From Enoplolaimus lenunculus (taxonomy: Eukaryota; Nematoda; Enoplea; Enoplida; Thoracostomopsidae): a stretch of DNA of 64,000 bases. Of this stretch, positions 26,738 to 37,000 are shown piece by piece. Location of the stretch: positions 124,001 to 188,000 of the forward strand of contig JASANG010002137.1 in NCBI GenBank assembly GCA_030248215.1, read 5' to 3'. How positions within the stretch are numbered: the stretch's first letter is position 1; every line of letters begins with the position of its first letter. The notes under the pieces are model-generated. The model searched no databases, was not told the DNA's origin, and saw only the letters and a program-made list of their open reading frames with translations. The position numbers and the translations under genes were made by a program.

Positions 26738-26967
26738 TTATAGTACCCGTTACCAGTTAGCAATAAGTTGTCAAACAAATGAGCTAAAGCATCTACCACT
26801 GAAAATTGTGGGTGGTGGTAGAAAACTTTTGAAACGTGAAACATGCAGAATTTTTTGCCAACTGCCAACTAATGATAGTTGCCAAGCATATCTGAGGAGA
26901 ATGTGGACTTTTACTTTCAGGTTTATTTGTTACTTCGACAAAGTTTAATGTTAATTTCGTGTTTTAG
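26738..26967. other. Short gap between the array and the first GPCR exon seen
   Basis: Open in one plus frame but with no hydrophobic segment and no splice phase compatible with the exon at 26968. Most likely intron. Confidence 0.35.
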
Positions 26968-29900
26968 CTGCATCCGGCCTAAAGACAGCAATGCTTCAAA
27001 TGGATCCGTACAGTATTACTCATAGATCAATTGAATCCATTAGTCTTGTGTTTGACGGCGCAGAACATACATTGATGCATGCAGTGGCTGTAAACTACGT
27101 CTACTTGCATTCGTTGCAGTTTATTGCGGTAAAGCACTAGTAGTGTTTCAATTTAACATTATAACTCTTTACTATCGTTGTTTGAGCTGAAAGTTAAGTC
27201 CTATTTTTATAAAGGCAACTTGCATCAGCTTGTTTTTTTGCTTTGAAAAAATTGCACATGCAAGTTGTGGGTGTAAGTTATCACTGCAACAACGTGCACA
27301 TGGCATGGTTTCCATTTGTCATCTGTCTATGTCCAAAGCGACTGAATTTTTGCTCTGCTCGTTTTGGCTTTTTTGTGTGATTACGTATATTAAAGTTTCG
27401 ACTCATGTAAAAATCAGGGGCCGAAAGGCTTTCTGTGGGACTAGAAAAGAGTAAGCTTAAATTTTAGACTATTTTTTGCTTGGCTTAAGCTTAGGCTTAG
27501 GAATATGCTCATTCTTACGCTTAGGCTTAAGATTAGGATTAGGCTAAGGAATATGCTTATAATACTGTTCCGCCCCTGTTCTTTACATTGGCCGAAGTTT
27601 CTATAAGTTATTGGCGCGAAATCGCCGTTCTGTTGTTTGTTAATACTTCTGAGTACTGAGCAGGGTGTAAATGGATAGTGAAAATATTAACATAAATGTA
27701 CTAAATTATAGATATTTAATTATAATTATATTTTAGCTGCATACATTGAAATGATTTTTAGGTCCGTTGGCCCTTATTTCACGCAACCAATATTACACGT
27801 CGCGTTTGCATCGCATTATTAATCAGCAATTGGTCACTGCTTGCTGGTGTGTCTACGTCTTTCATGGTTGCATTTTTGCACACGAGGCATGTCGGATCGT
27901 TTGTCGGAGCTGTTGTGACGTATAACATCATACAAATTGTGCTGTTGTTGATGCTTGTAGTTTTGGTAATATTTCATGATGAACAATTGTAAATGATCGT
28001 TTTAATTTGCTGCATTTTCAGATTAATAAGGTTGATTTTAGAACTGTTTGCATAAGATTAATGACTTGAACAAGTCAGCAATAGATACATAAATTGCGTT
28101 TTTCAAATGCTTTTACGTTTTTCTGAAACATCAACAACATTTTTGATAAATGCTGGCCTCTGTTCAAATTTAAATGTCGAAACCTGTTCGCCAGATGAAA
28201 TTTTGTTAACACAGCCACGCTGTGTTTAATGCATCTCTTCGAGTCCAAAAGATCTCGAAAGGCTAAAAGTTTCGTTAAGGAGTAACAGGTTAACATGAAA
28301 AAAACTACTCTATCAAAAACCTGAAAATGTATAAAACGCGCTGCAGAAAAAGCTGCACATATTACGATTTTTTCAATACTTTTAAATATGCTTAATTTGT
28401 CGCGATGAATACGTGTTTGTATCATTTTGCCAACTACTGAACCGTCTTAAACTGACATTCTTCTTCAAAACAGTCAAAAAAACGATGGGAAGTAAGCCAA
28501 ATCAATTCGAGCTTTCTTGTAGTAAGCTGAACGACAATTAGTGCTTGGGACAACCTATTTGCCTACTTGGAGCAATGCCAGGATGTTTATAAAACGATAT
28601 ACATTCCAGAGTTTATATTCTTGTCTTGCAGATGCTGTCAACGTACGCGATCGCAATTTGCGCAACAAAACGTCAAAACTATCACAATGATACAGATACT
28701 CCGCCGCCGTATGATCCAAACGTTAAGGTAAAGTGTTTAAAATTTCATAAAGCACGTATATATCTCGCAATTTATCATTTTCAAGATATGCTGCAACTGT
28801 TCGATATGAAATAAAAATTACAAAATTCACCCAAAGTCTTGCAAAAATTTTGGTGCATAAGTTATTGTTTCGTGTTGCAAAACCTGGTGAATATTTGCAT
28901 GCGTCAATTGTTGTGGTAGTAAACGAAAACGTCTTTGAACCGCTTATATTTCAATTTCCGTTTTCTGTTACGATATTTTGATTGCTATCAGTTTCCGTTC
29001 CCGTTATTTTTTACTTCTGTTTACACCCTGGTATATTTCCTTTGTTGGTTACACTTTTAAGCAGTAGTGGCTGTAACATTGAATGTTTTAGTACTCTTCC
29101 TATCACGAGCATTTGTAATTGCGTTTTCTATTCCAACTGGTTTCGTCGATTTTGTATTGTTTAGTTTAATATTTTTCAAACTACGCTGTTTGCCAAGTTG
29201 TTACGAAGTGATGTGTAAGTGAACAGAGTTTCACTTTGAGGAAACATCTTTCGTTAGAAAAATTTTTGATTTTGCAACTTAAGATGGTATTATAATATCT
29301 TCCCTAACGTACAATTCGGTATTTATGGACAACGCATCTGTTCAAAAATTGATCGCGGTCGGGTGTGATCCAGACCCATCCGTGGTCGGGCACCTTCCAA
29401 CCAATCTGATATATATTAGATGTAGACAGACTATCAACTTAGTGCCTTTGAAGTAACATTGCTGTTAAACTGTGTACATTCTGTGTCAGTTTACGTTAGT
29501 AGTAGAAACATTTTGGTCACTCAGGTCGTATATACACCTTAGGTACTAGGGTCAGAGGTCCAATGTGTCATCGTGGGTCACGGGGCAAATATCGCGAGCC
29601 ATTCCATCTCCGCACTTAATTGATTTTGAACCTCTCGCCGCTTGCATCAAAGGCCAATGTTGGTGTTTTCGCTGCATCCACTCCCCATTTACAACATCTG
29701 AGACAATTATGTGAATACAAAATAGAAATGTTATACAATTTTTAGACTGAGATATTCAGTATTCTTAAAGGTTGGCCAAATTCACAATTATCTCGTAGAT
29801 GACTAATATAGAAAATCAGATTCGTGATAATGGAATCAGTAGCTCAATATAAACAGTGTGATATTCTCGCTTAAACCATCCGTTTATCGGCTATGATTTT

Positions 29901-32900
29901 ATTTTACACAGATTCAGTTTATTTTTAACAAATCGGGCAAACAGACAACGTAATGTCAAACAATGAGAGTGCAACGTATCTTCTAACAGGCATTAATGTA
30001 TTGGTTATTACAGACAAGAAACAAAAATATGTTTGAAAACCTTTTTTCCGTGCACTTATCATGTTGCCAGTTTTGACAATTGGAGCACTGAACCCATTCA
30101 GATTTAACTTTTACCTTCTTACACACAGCACATGGTCCATACTCCGGCAATGAGTATCTTGAGCTAGAAGCAGATGATTTTGTCCAACTACGTCTTTTCA
30201 ATCAAAAGTTAAGTTAATCAATTTCGCGATATGCGAGTCCGACCCATGCCCCACGGTGACACATTAAACTACCGATGCAGCGACCCACGCCCGTGACCAA
30301 CGACCTAAGCAACCCATGACCCATTTGTCCCACACCCCAAACGACCCATTACCATGTGACCAATTTCTAACTATAGTTGTCTGGGGCGAAGCCTAAACCC
30401 CTATTCACACGTGCAACTTTTTGCAGCAAAACTTGCACGTGCAAATTGCTTGCGCAAGTCCGGTACCTAAGCAACTTTGAAGTTTTCGCAGCTACAAATA
30501 ATTCACCGGAATTCACGCTATTAAATTAAATTTGCACGTGTGAACGCAGTTGAAGTCGCTTGAATTTCTTACACTTGCATTTTGACTGGTCGATTACAAG
30601 CTGCATTACTGTGCAAATAAATTCGGAGTTTTTGAATTTATTCCAGAAGTTTGAATTAATTCATATATAAATCAAACTTGTTTGATATTCGCAATCTACG
30701 GCTAAGGTGACCGGATTTGTTTTGCATTTTCAAACACTAATATAAAATGCATGGGTATGAAAGCGTTTTCAAGTCACGAAATTTCAAGTAAAACCTTGTT
30801 GCGCCGGAATGTTTCAATGTTTGTTGCATACGAAACTTGCAGCTGTGAGTTAAAAATTCATTCGAAAAACATGCAGTTGCATTCTAGTCCGGACGAGTGG
30901 TATACGTCTGTAAGCATGTGAGACATGCTTGTCCGTTATGTGCACATGCAATATAGTGCATCGCACTGTATGTATGCTGGTGGCAGCATATGGTCGACAA
31001 ATGTAGTCGACGAAAATGGTAGTTGGACAGGCGGGCTACGTGGCGCAGTGGTAGAGTGCTCGCTTAAGGATCCATAGGCTGATAGTTCGATTCCCGCTCT
31101 AGCCCGCTTTTCCAGCTGCTTAGTTGAAAGGTTTGATGTCCCGGTTCCTACCTAGACTGACATGGGGGCTACTCCGTGGACGCAATGGCAAATTGCCGCG
31201 CTATGAGCACGGTATCCAGTCGAAACTAGGATGGACGGTCAAGGGACGACCTTGTTGAAAAAAAGGCATGTAAGCATGTGAGACATGCTTGTCCTAGTGC
31301 ATATGCAATAAATGCAATGCACATTGTGTTGTACGGTCGACACATATAGTCGACGTAAAATGCAGTTGGAGAGGCGGGCTACGTGGCGCAGTGGTAGAGT
31401 GCTCGCTTAATGATCCATAGGCTGAGAGTTCGATCCCCGCTCTAGCCCGCTTTTCCAGCTGCTTAGTTGAAAGGTCTGATGTCCCGGTTCCTACCTAGGC
31501 TGACATGGGGGCTACGCCGTGAGCGCAATGACAAACTGCCGCGCTATGAGCACGGTATCCAGTCGAAAATAGGATGGACGGTCAAGGGACGACCTTGTTG
31601 AAAATAAGGGCATGTAAGCATGTGAGACATGCTTGTCCGTTATGTGCACATGCAATATAGTGCATCGCACTGTATGTATGCTGGTGGCAGCATATGGTCG
31701 ACAAATATAGTCGACGAAAATGGTAGTTGGACAGGCGGGCTACGTGGCGCAGTGGTAGAGTGCTCGCTTAAGGATCCATAGGCTAAGAGTTCATTCCCCG
31801 CTCTAGCCCGCTTTTCCAGCTGCTTAGTTGAAAGGTCTGAAGTCCCGGTTCCTACCTTGACTGACAACGTCAAAAATTAACTATATCGTATAAATATATA
31901 GCATTGCAAGTCGAATTAGTTCATCATTTTCTGACCTGATATTAACGTTATGTTCGATATTTATTGCAGTCAACTGCAAAACAAATTAAATTCATGTCAA
32001 GATTTAAAATGAAAATGATGTTTCTTTGCAAATACTTGCAGCTGCAAGTATTTCGTGCAAGTTGTGGCTGCGAGTTCTCGCTTCAAAAAGGTGAACGTGT
32101 GAATAGGGCGAAAGCCTGAGCCTAAACATTTATCTTAAATGAAAGAGAATTGCATAAGAGTCGCAAAATAACTTATAACTTGGAAATTCTGTCGTTTTAG
32201 ATCAAAGTGAACCGATTTATTCGTGGTTTGGCGTTACATATACTAGTATACATGATTATCGCTGGAATGCTGTTCGTCACAGAAGCCTTGAGCAGTTGCA
32301 TAATACTATACATACATACCATTGGCGATTACATGCACCCGTTGGATCACTCAATTGACTGCAATAAAGCTTATCAGTCGCTTTTTTGGCATCGCCAATT
32401 AACGGTAAGTGAATGCGGGATCGTAGTCAGATGGTATGAAATGAAACCATGGACAGCTACAATGACTGTAGAAATTTATTTTCGTTATTAACAATGTTTT
32501 AGCTGAGTTAAACGGGTGCGCAACGCAAACCATATCAACTTATGTTACTTAACAATCATTCTCCAGATTGAAACCGTAGCTACGTTTTTGACTGAGATAA
32601 AGCATAAATCAGCCACGGTTCACAATTTCAACTATTCATTTAGTGGTAACCTCAGTTTTTGAAATCATATGTCAGTGAAACGCTCAATTCTTTAAGTGCA
32701 TTGTTGTGGATATGAGGAATTTGCAACTCGTTAACAGTATAATGTTGACATGCTATTTTTCAGATTGTTGATACAGTTATTTCTGCAATGATCCCAATTT
32801 GGCTTTGTCGTATGGTGTTTGTTCCACTGATTCATCTAATCACAAACAGTCATATTCGTAAAGCAATATTTTGTCAGCGTGTTTACAGTACTTCGATGAC

Positions 32901-33231
32901 AACGCCTCAGCGTTCAACTATCCGGCGACAAGTTACACTATCAACAAAAACCAGCTTCCGCTCTACAGACACCGGAAGCGGAAGTTTGGGTCGTCAGTCC
33001 TGGGCTTATCGCTCAGCAAGTAGCGCACGTGGGTCTATCAGAGGACTGTGGGATCGACTACGTAAAGCCCAGCCGCGTACATCTTTGCTGGAAATGTCGC
33101 GACAGGGAAATATTTCGTGGCGCGCTGCCAATGACGGCCATGTGCGAAGCTGTGAGATACGAAATTCAGCACCAACTCCTAGGACCATGACACACAGTGT
33201 GACCTCTGAAACAACGATCGCTTCTAGCTAA
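26968..33231 (+). CDS. Rhodopsin-like G-protein-coupled receptor, TM3-TM7 portion
   Basis: A putative seven-helix receptor; ligand not recognisable. Exons 26968-27128, 27762-27965, 28632-28727, 32201-32404 and 32764-33231 give 376 residues, and all four introns are phase 0. Helices: TM3 in MHAVAVNYVYLHSLQFIAV, running into VRWPLFHATNITRR, the usual start of intracellular loop 2; TM4 VCIALLISNWSLLAG; TM5 GAVVTYNIIQIVLLLMLVV; TM6 ALHILVYMIIAGMLFV; TM7 VISAMIPIWLCRMVFVPL; then about 125 residues of Ser/Thr/Arg-rich tail. The DRY motif before AVRWPL is not present (SLQFIAV), and TM7 lacks a plain NPxxY. The first exon opens in phase 1, so coding sequence upstream is missing: I found no TM1/TM2 exon. 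It could be a full gene with distant 5' exons or a decayed receptor. The 3.5-kb third intron holds nested repeats. Confidence 0.75.
27398..27596. mobile_element. TIR MITE with TTAGGC-like interior, copy 2
   Basis: In GPCR intron 1. Ends ATGTAAAAATCAGGGG and CCGCCCCTGTTCTTTACATT; interior with CTTAGGCTTAGGAATATGC and its relatives. Same family as 19707-19893. Confidence 0.65.
27660..27700 (+). repeat. MITE end, family D
   Basis: GCAGGGTGTAAATGGATAG in GPCR intron 1. The matching opposite end TTTACACCCTGG lies at about 29025-29037 in intron 3, so the two are separate copies or the ends of a disrupted one. Confidence 0.35.
28930..29037 (-). repeat. MITE end, family D, minus orientation
   Basis: TTTCCGTTCCCG-rich sequence ending in TTTACACCCTGG, the complement of the start at 11522. 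In the third GPCR intron. Confidence 0.45.
29983..30201 (-). pseudogene. PHD-like zinc finger fragment, probably transposon-derived
   Basis: Antisense inside the third GPCR intron. The open stretch reads CAVCKKVKVKSEWVQCSNC then NWQHDKC: a Cys2-Cys2-His-Cys spacing with WVQC and WQH, as in PHD fingers. Such fingers occur in chromatin proteins, at the C-terminus of some pogo-type transposases and in ORF1 of some LINEs. The stretch has no ATG of its own and ends in unrelated hydrophobic sequence, so I read it as a lone remnant. The source family is not settled. Confidence 0.5.
30398..32108. mobile_element. TIR element split by the tRNA-cassette array
   Basis: The outer ends CCCCTATTCACACGTGCAAC (30398-30417) and GGTGAACGTGTGAATAGGG (32090-32108) are inverted copies, next to GCGAAGCCTAAAC on the left and GCGAAAGCCTGAGCCTAAAC on the right, a likely target duplication. 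The flanking arms are rich in GCAAGTTGCAGCTGC motifs, also seen at 27200-27300 and 33850-34060. The tRNA-cassette array at 30911-31868 lies inside, so it was inserted into, or carried by, this element. Confidence 0.6.
30911..31868 (+). repeat. tRNA-cassette tandem array, plus orientation (2.7 units)
   Basis: Units start at GTAAGCATGTGAGACATGC (about 30911, 31269, 31612) with periods of about 357 and 343 bp; the last is cut after the cassette, at CTTGACTGACA. Each has a cassette with A-box TGGCGCAGTGGTAGAG and B-box AGTTCGATCCC and an outer GGGCTAC/CTAGCCC stem. Units are nearly identical to those at 25500-26737, in the opposite orientation, but carry one cassette each. The middle unit has a short deletion before the cassette. 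Confidence 0.8.
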
Positions 33232-33369
33232 AGCGTGAATATGTTAATGTCGTCAGTAGACTATTCTACATCTCTCGATGCAAATATAGACTTGAGTTGA
33301 GTGAAAACAGAATCCGTCAACTATGTGTGAAGCCATATGTACAAATGATGGATATATCAGCAAGCAAAA

Positions 33370-33521
33370 AGAAAGGGGCGTCAAATTCGACTCAACCAGA
33401 GTCAAATTCGACTCACTGAGTCGCACGTTTGACTCTGGCGGAGTCGAATTTGACTTAGCCTGTGTTGTCCCATAGAGCCTATTTCGGAGAGTATAAAATT
33501 GACTCACCTTTTTTGCAGTGT
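33370..33521. mobile_element. MITE of the GAGTCAAATT family, partial
   Basis: Tandem and inverted GAGTCAAATTCGACTC-type motifs, ending in GACTCACC then TTTTTTGCAGTGTA. A fuller copy lies at 41881-42084. The left end is eroded. It sits just past the GPCR stop, probably in its 3' UTR or flank. Confidence 0.6.
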
Positions 33522-33629
33522 AGTCTTAAGCTAGAATTTTAACACAGTATGTATCGCATGCGGAAGGTGTATACCATCCCCACTTAGCTATAAGAGCTTG
33601 ACGCTCGAGCCCAAGCTAAAGCCCCATAC

Positions 33630-33861
33630 ACACATGGGTCAATGTAAAGGACTGGGGCAGAACAGTATTATAAGCAAACTCCTAAGCCTTAGCCTAAGCC
33701 CAAGCCTAAGCCTAAGCGTAAGAATGAGCATATTCCAAAGCCTATGCCTAAACCTAAACCTAAGCCAAGCAGAAATAATTAGTATAAAAGTTAAGCTTAC
33801 TCCATTGCAGTACCACACAAAAGCCTTCCGCTCCTGATCTTCACATGGGCCCACACATGTA
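33630..33861. mobile_element. TIR MITE with TTAGGC-like interior, copy 3
   Basis: Inverted relative to 19707-19893. It holds CCTAAGCCCAAGCCTAAGCC, the closest run here to (GCCTAA)n, and ends in CCGCTCCTGATCTTCACATG. It abuts a GCAGCTGC-rich stretch (33850-34060). Confidence 0.65.
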
Positions 33862-34060
33862 AGGTTTTGCATGGAGAACTCGCAGCTGCAATTTGCCAGT
33901 GCAATTCTACGCAATCCGTGCAGCTGTATGTTCTCACTCGCTGCAAAAAAATTGCACATTCGACAACTGCTGCAGCAGTTTTTGGATGCGAAGGTTTGCA
34001 GTCACAAGTTGCAGCTGCGAGTTGTCGCAGAAAAAAACTTGCGGGCGTGGATACGGCTTG
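33850..34060. repeat. GCAGCTGC/GCAAGTTG-rich repeat
   Basis: Many inverted TGCAGCTGC, TTGCAGCTGCGAG and GCTGCAAAAAAATTGCAC motifs leave several frames open on both strands. It resembles the arms of the element at 30398-32108 and 27200-27300. Repeat, not gene. Confidence 0.5.
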
Positions 34061-37000
34061 CGCACAGTTCGAAAAAATTTGCTCATAATGAACTCTATAC
34101 AGGAAGTGGTTAACAGAAGTTTTAATTATCGAGTGCATGTACAAATCTACTGATATAACAATAACTAGATAAATGCTTTGATTTGACCAAACTTGAATTT
34201 AAATCGTATAATATGTCGTAGCCGAAGTCGTAATTTAGCCCAATTCTGAATATTAAACTTAGTAAATTAAACTGCTTGGTAGCCAACAGGTACATAACAA
34301 TTACTTAGGCAATCAGAAATGAGTATTCGCATCAGCTAATCGTGTTTGAGTATAGCATGTGGGTAGTAACCAATCACAATGCGTGCACTTGTAGAAGGGG
34401 ATGAATTATGCCTTGGGCTAGCCGAAGGCATAATTCCGCGCTGGACTAGCCATATTCGAAATTCGGTTGAATTACGGCTTGGGCTGCGACATAGATCTTA
34501 TAGGAACGTGCCATTTTTTCAGTTTTTGTAGGATTGTATGTTATTATACATCTTATTGTGTAGCGAATCCAGTGGAAAATGGGGATGTATCCTCCCACCG
34601 TGCAGAACGTTTCGCGATTTAAATGGTCAATCTGAAGTTCAACTTGTCACAAAATAATCCATTTACACTGAAAAATACTAGATGCGACTCTGTACGTATT
34701 TAGTTTACAATTCATATCGAAATTCTGTGAGCTGTTGAAAATGCAAAAGGACAAGAGGATTTTAGGGAATTTAGTTAAAAATTAAGCCGAACCTTAATAT
34801 ATCTATTCATTGAAATGGATTGGACAATGTTGCAATTTTCTGATTATCGTGCCACGCAATAAATAAATATGTAGCAATTAGGTTTGCAGTTTCCACTTTA
34901 ATATTTCTTTATGATATATGGGAAGATTGAAAATACCTGACACACAGAACTCATAGGCTTTTTAAATGCTTTTGCATCATTTTAGAAGACAAGTATATAT
35001 AACTCAAAGGTATTACCCTAAGAATGAAACATAATCCACAAAAATTACGAAAAAAATTTTGTTTACGGTAAAATTTAATGCCGCAGGCAGTTTTACTTTA
35101 AAGAATAATAGCTTATTTCAAGATAACTAATGTTGTTTCAAAACATTCTTGTGGGGTGGTAAATATTATAATTATATCAGCTCGTATTTTCTGAGACACT
35201 GAAATATATATACTTCCACTTTACCACAAATTTAAGACTAAGGCCTAATTTTATGATTATTCCAAAATCTAATACTTTCGAAAACTATAGAGAAAAGTGT
35301 AGAAAAGTGTTTGCTGTTATTACATTGGCAATATCATCTAACGGTGTCTTATGAATATTGATAGTTTACGTATACTGATATTACAAAAAACACAACTTGG
35401 AAAATGTTAAAAGCGTTCGAAGCAGTGTTTCATTTTTGGTGCAATCCCTGAAACCATTTGTCGAATATGTACCGTGGGATGTCGTTCTCTTTCTTGACAA
35501 TCGTTATATTCGCGATAATACAACAATACGCTGAATAATCATGTTAAACGTCCAAGTAAGCTCAACATTAACGTTGAAAAAAAACATAATTTGCTACCAC
35601 AGATATTTTAGTACACTGAAATCTCATGTGACCAATTTGACGTTATGTGATCTTTCCATAATTGACACGTGTCAAAAATTTAACATTTATTTTGAGGCCA
35701 AGTGTACCTTGATCAAACTAAATGTGGCCTTGTCGTGTAAAGTGTACCGTTGCTTTGTTGTCAGATTGAATTTTAAATTGAAATGCAAGACAGGAACAAA
35801 TTTTTAATTCCCGAAACTTTTGGTCGTTGACAAAATTGAAACGTCATTTTTGATGCAAAACTAATAATTTTGTTTTCGAAGCCATGTAACTTGTATTATG
35901 TATTAATTGTGTAACTTGAATATGAGTTTGAATATAACTAAAATGGCTGGACGAACTAACTAAGCTAAAGAATTTTAAGTTCAAATTAAACTAACGTATG
36001 CTTAAAGTTCACGGCGAGTTCAAGCTATTCATATTTTTGGTTTAAGTTATAAGTGCTGCACAAAAACTGTTCATTTTTAGAATTCAATAAGTTTAGGTTG
36101 AGCTAAAAATGACAGATTTCAAACAATTTTTAGCGCATCCTACAGTTTACATAATCTAGAAAGTTAGCTTAATACTTGTACATTAGCTTCAACTTAAATC
36201 AAGATAATTTAAGATTTTATGGTGTACTTATGCTAGTTTCCGCAATATATATAGTGACTAATTTGTTGTGCATAACATTTCATCTGAATGCTCTACCACA
36301 ATAACTACGCTAAAAAGTTAAATTAACGATTGCGGTCGTTGGAGGGGCAGTAGTCGGTTAACCTTGGGTCTTCACATAAAGAAATTGCTAATCAGCCGCT
36401 GAAGGTTACATATTTCATGTCAGAAATGCGGTTTATTTTGTGAAATTTATGTTTTTGTTATAATCCAATATAAATTGTAACACTATGCATGTAGAAAAGT
36501 TGCTTGCTAAATCGTGTAGTTTAGTGGTAAACGTGTTGGACTGCTAGGGAACAAGTTTTATGTTTACTTAAATGCTTTAACGTCGTGATTTCATTTTGCT
36601 TAATTTTATGCTGAGAACGCCCCGCGTCTCTGTTTTGATACCAGCTTTTTTGCGTGTGGAATACCCGTTTGGAATTGTAACTGGCGATCAAATTTAAAAC
36701 AACAATTAAAATGTCAGTTTTAATATCAAACGTACCGCAACATAATAGCACTCACCCATTAAGTGATGGTGATGATGACCGTTATAGTCCGGCGCCAGCT
36801 ATTAGCTGAACTTCATCACCGTAAGCGACAAAATGTCAACGCATTTCCGCAAATATTATTTGTAATAAAGCAAACGTTTTGACAATATATATGTACACTG
36901 TTTCAAAACTTTATTTTGCGGCACAGACCATTCGGCATTTTTAGTCTCCGACGACATCAAGAACAACTACACGTAAACCTGGTGGTCATTGTTCTTCTGT

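Noticed and set aside
31040-31110. Possible tRNA gene in the plus array
   Set aside because: A- and B-boxes and an acceptor-like stem are present, but the anticodon arm does not fold into a 5-bp stem with a 7-base loop, and the copies sit in tandem repeats; called tRNA-derived instead.
31120-31160. Hammerhead ribozyme candidate (GAAAGGTCTGATGTCC) in the tandem units
   Set aside because: The core reads CTGATGT, not CTGATGA, and the GAAA precedes it in the wrong order, so the conserved catalytic core is missing.
33797-34144. Several overlapping open frames on both strands
   Set aside because: They come from the GCAGCTGC-rich inverted repeat, which leaves many frames open at once; no splice or domain support.
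36510-36580. tRNA-like half with TTTAGTGGTAAACG
   Set aside because: No B-box or closing acceptor stem follows at tRNA spacing.
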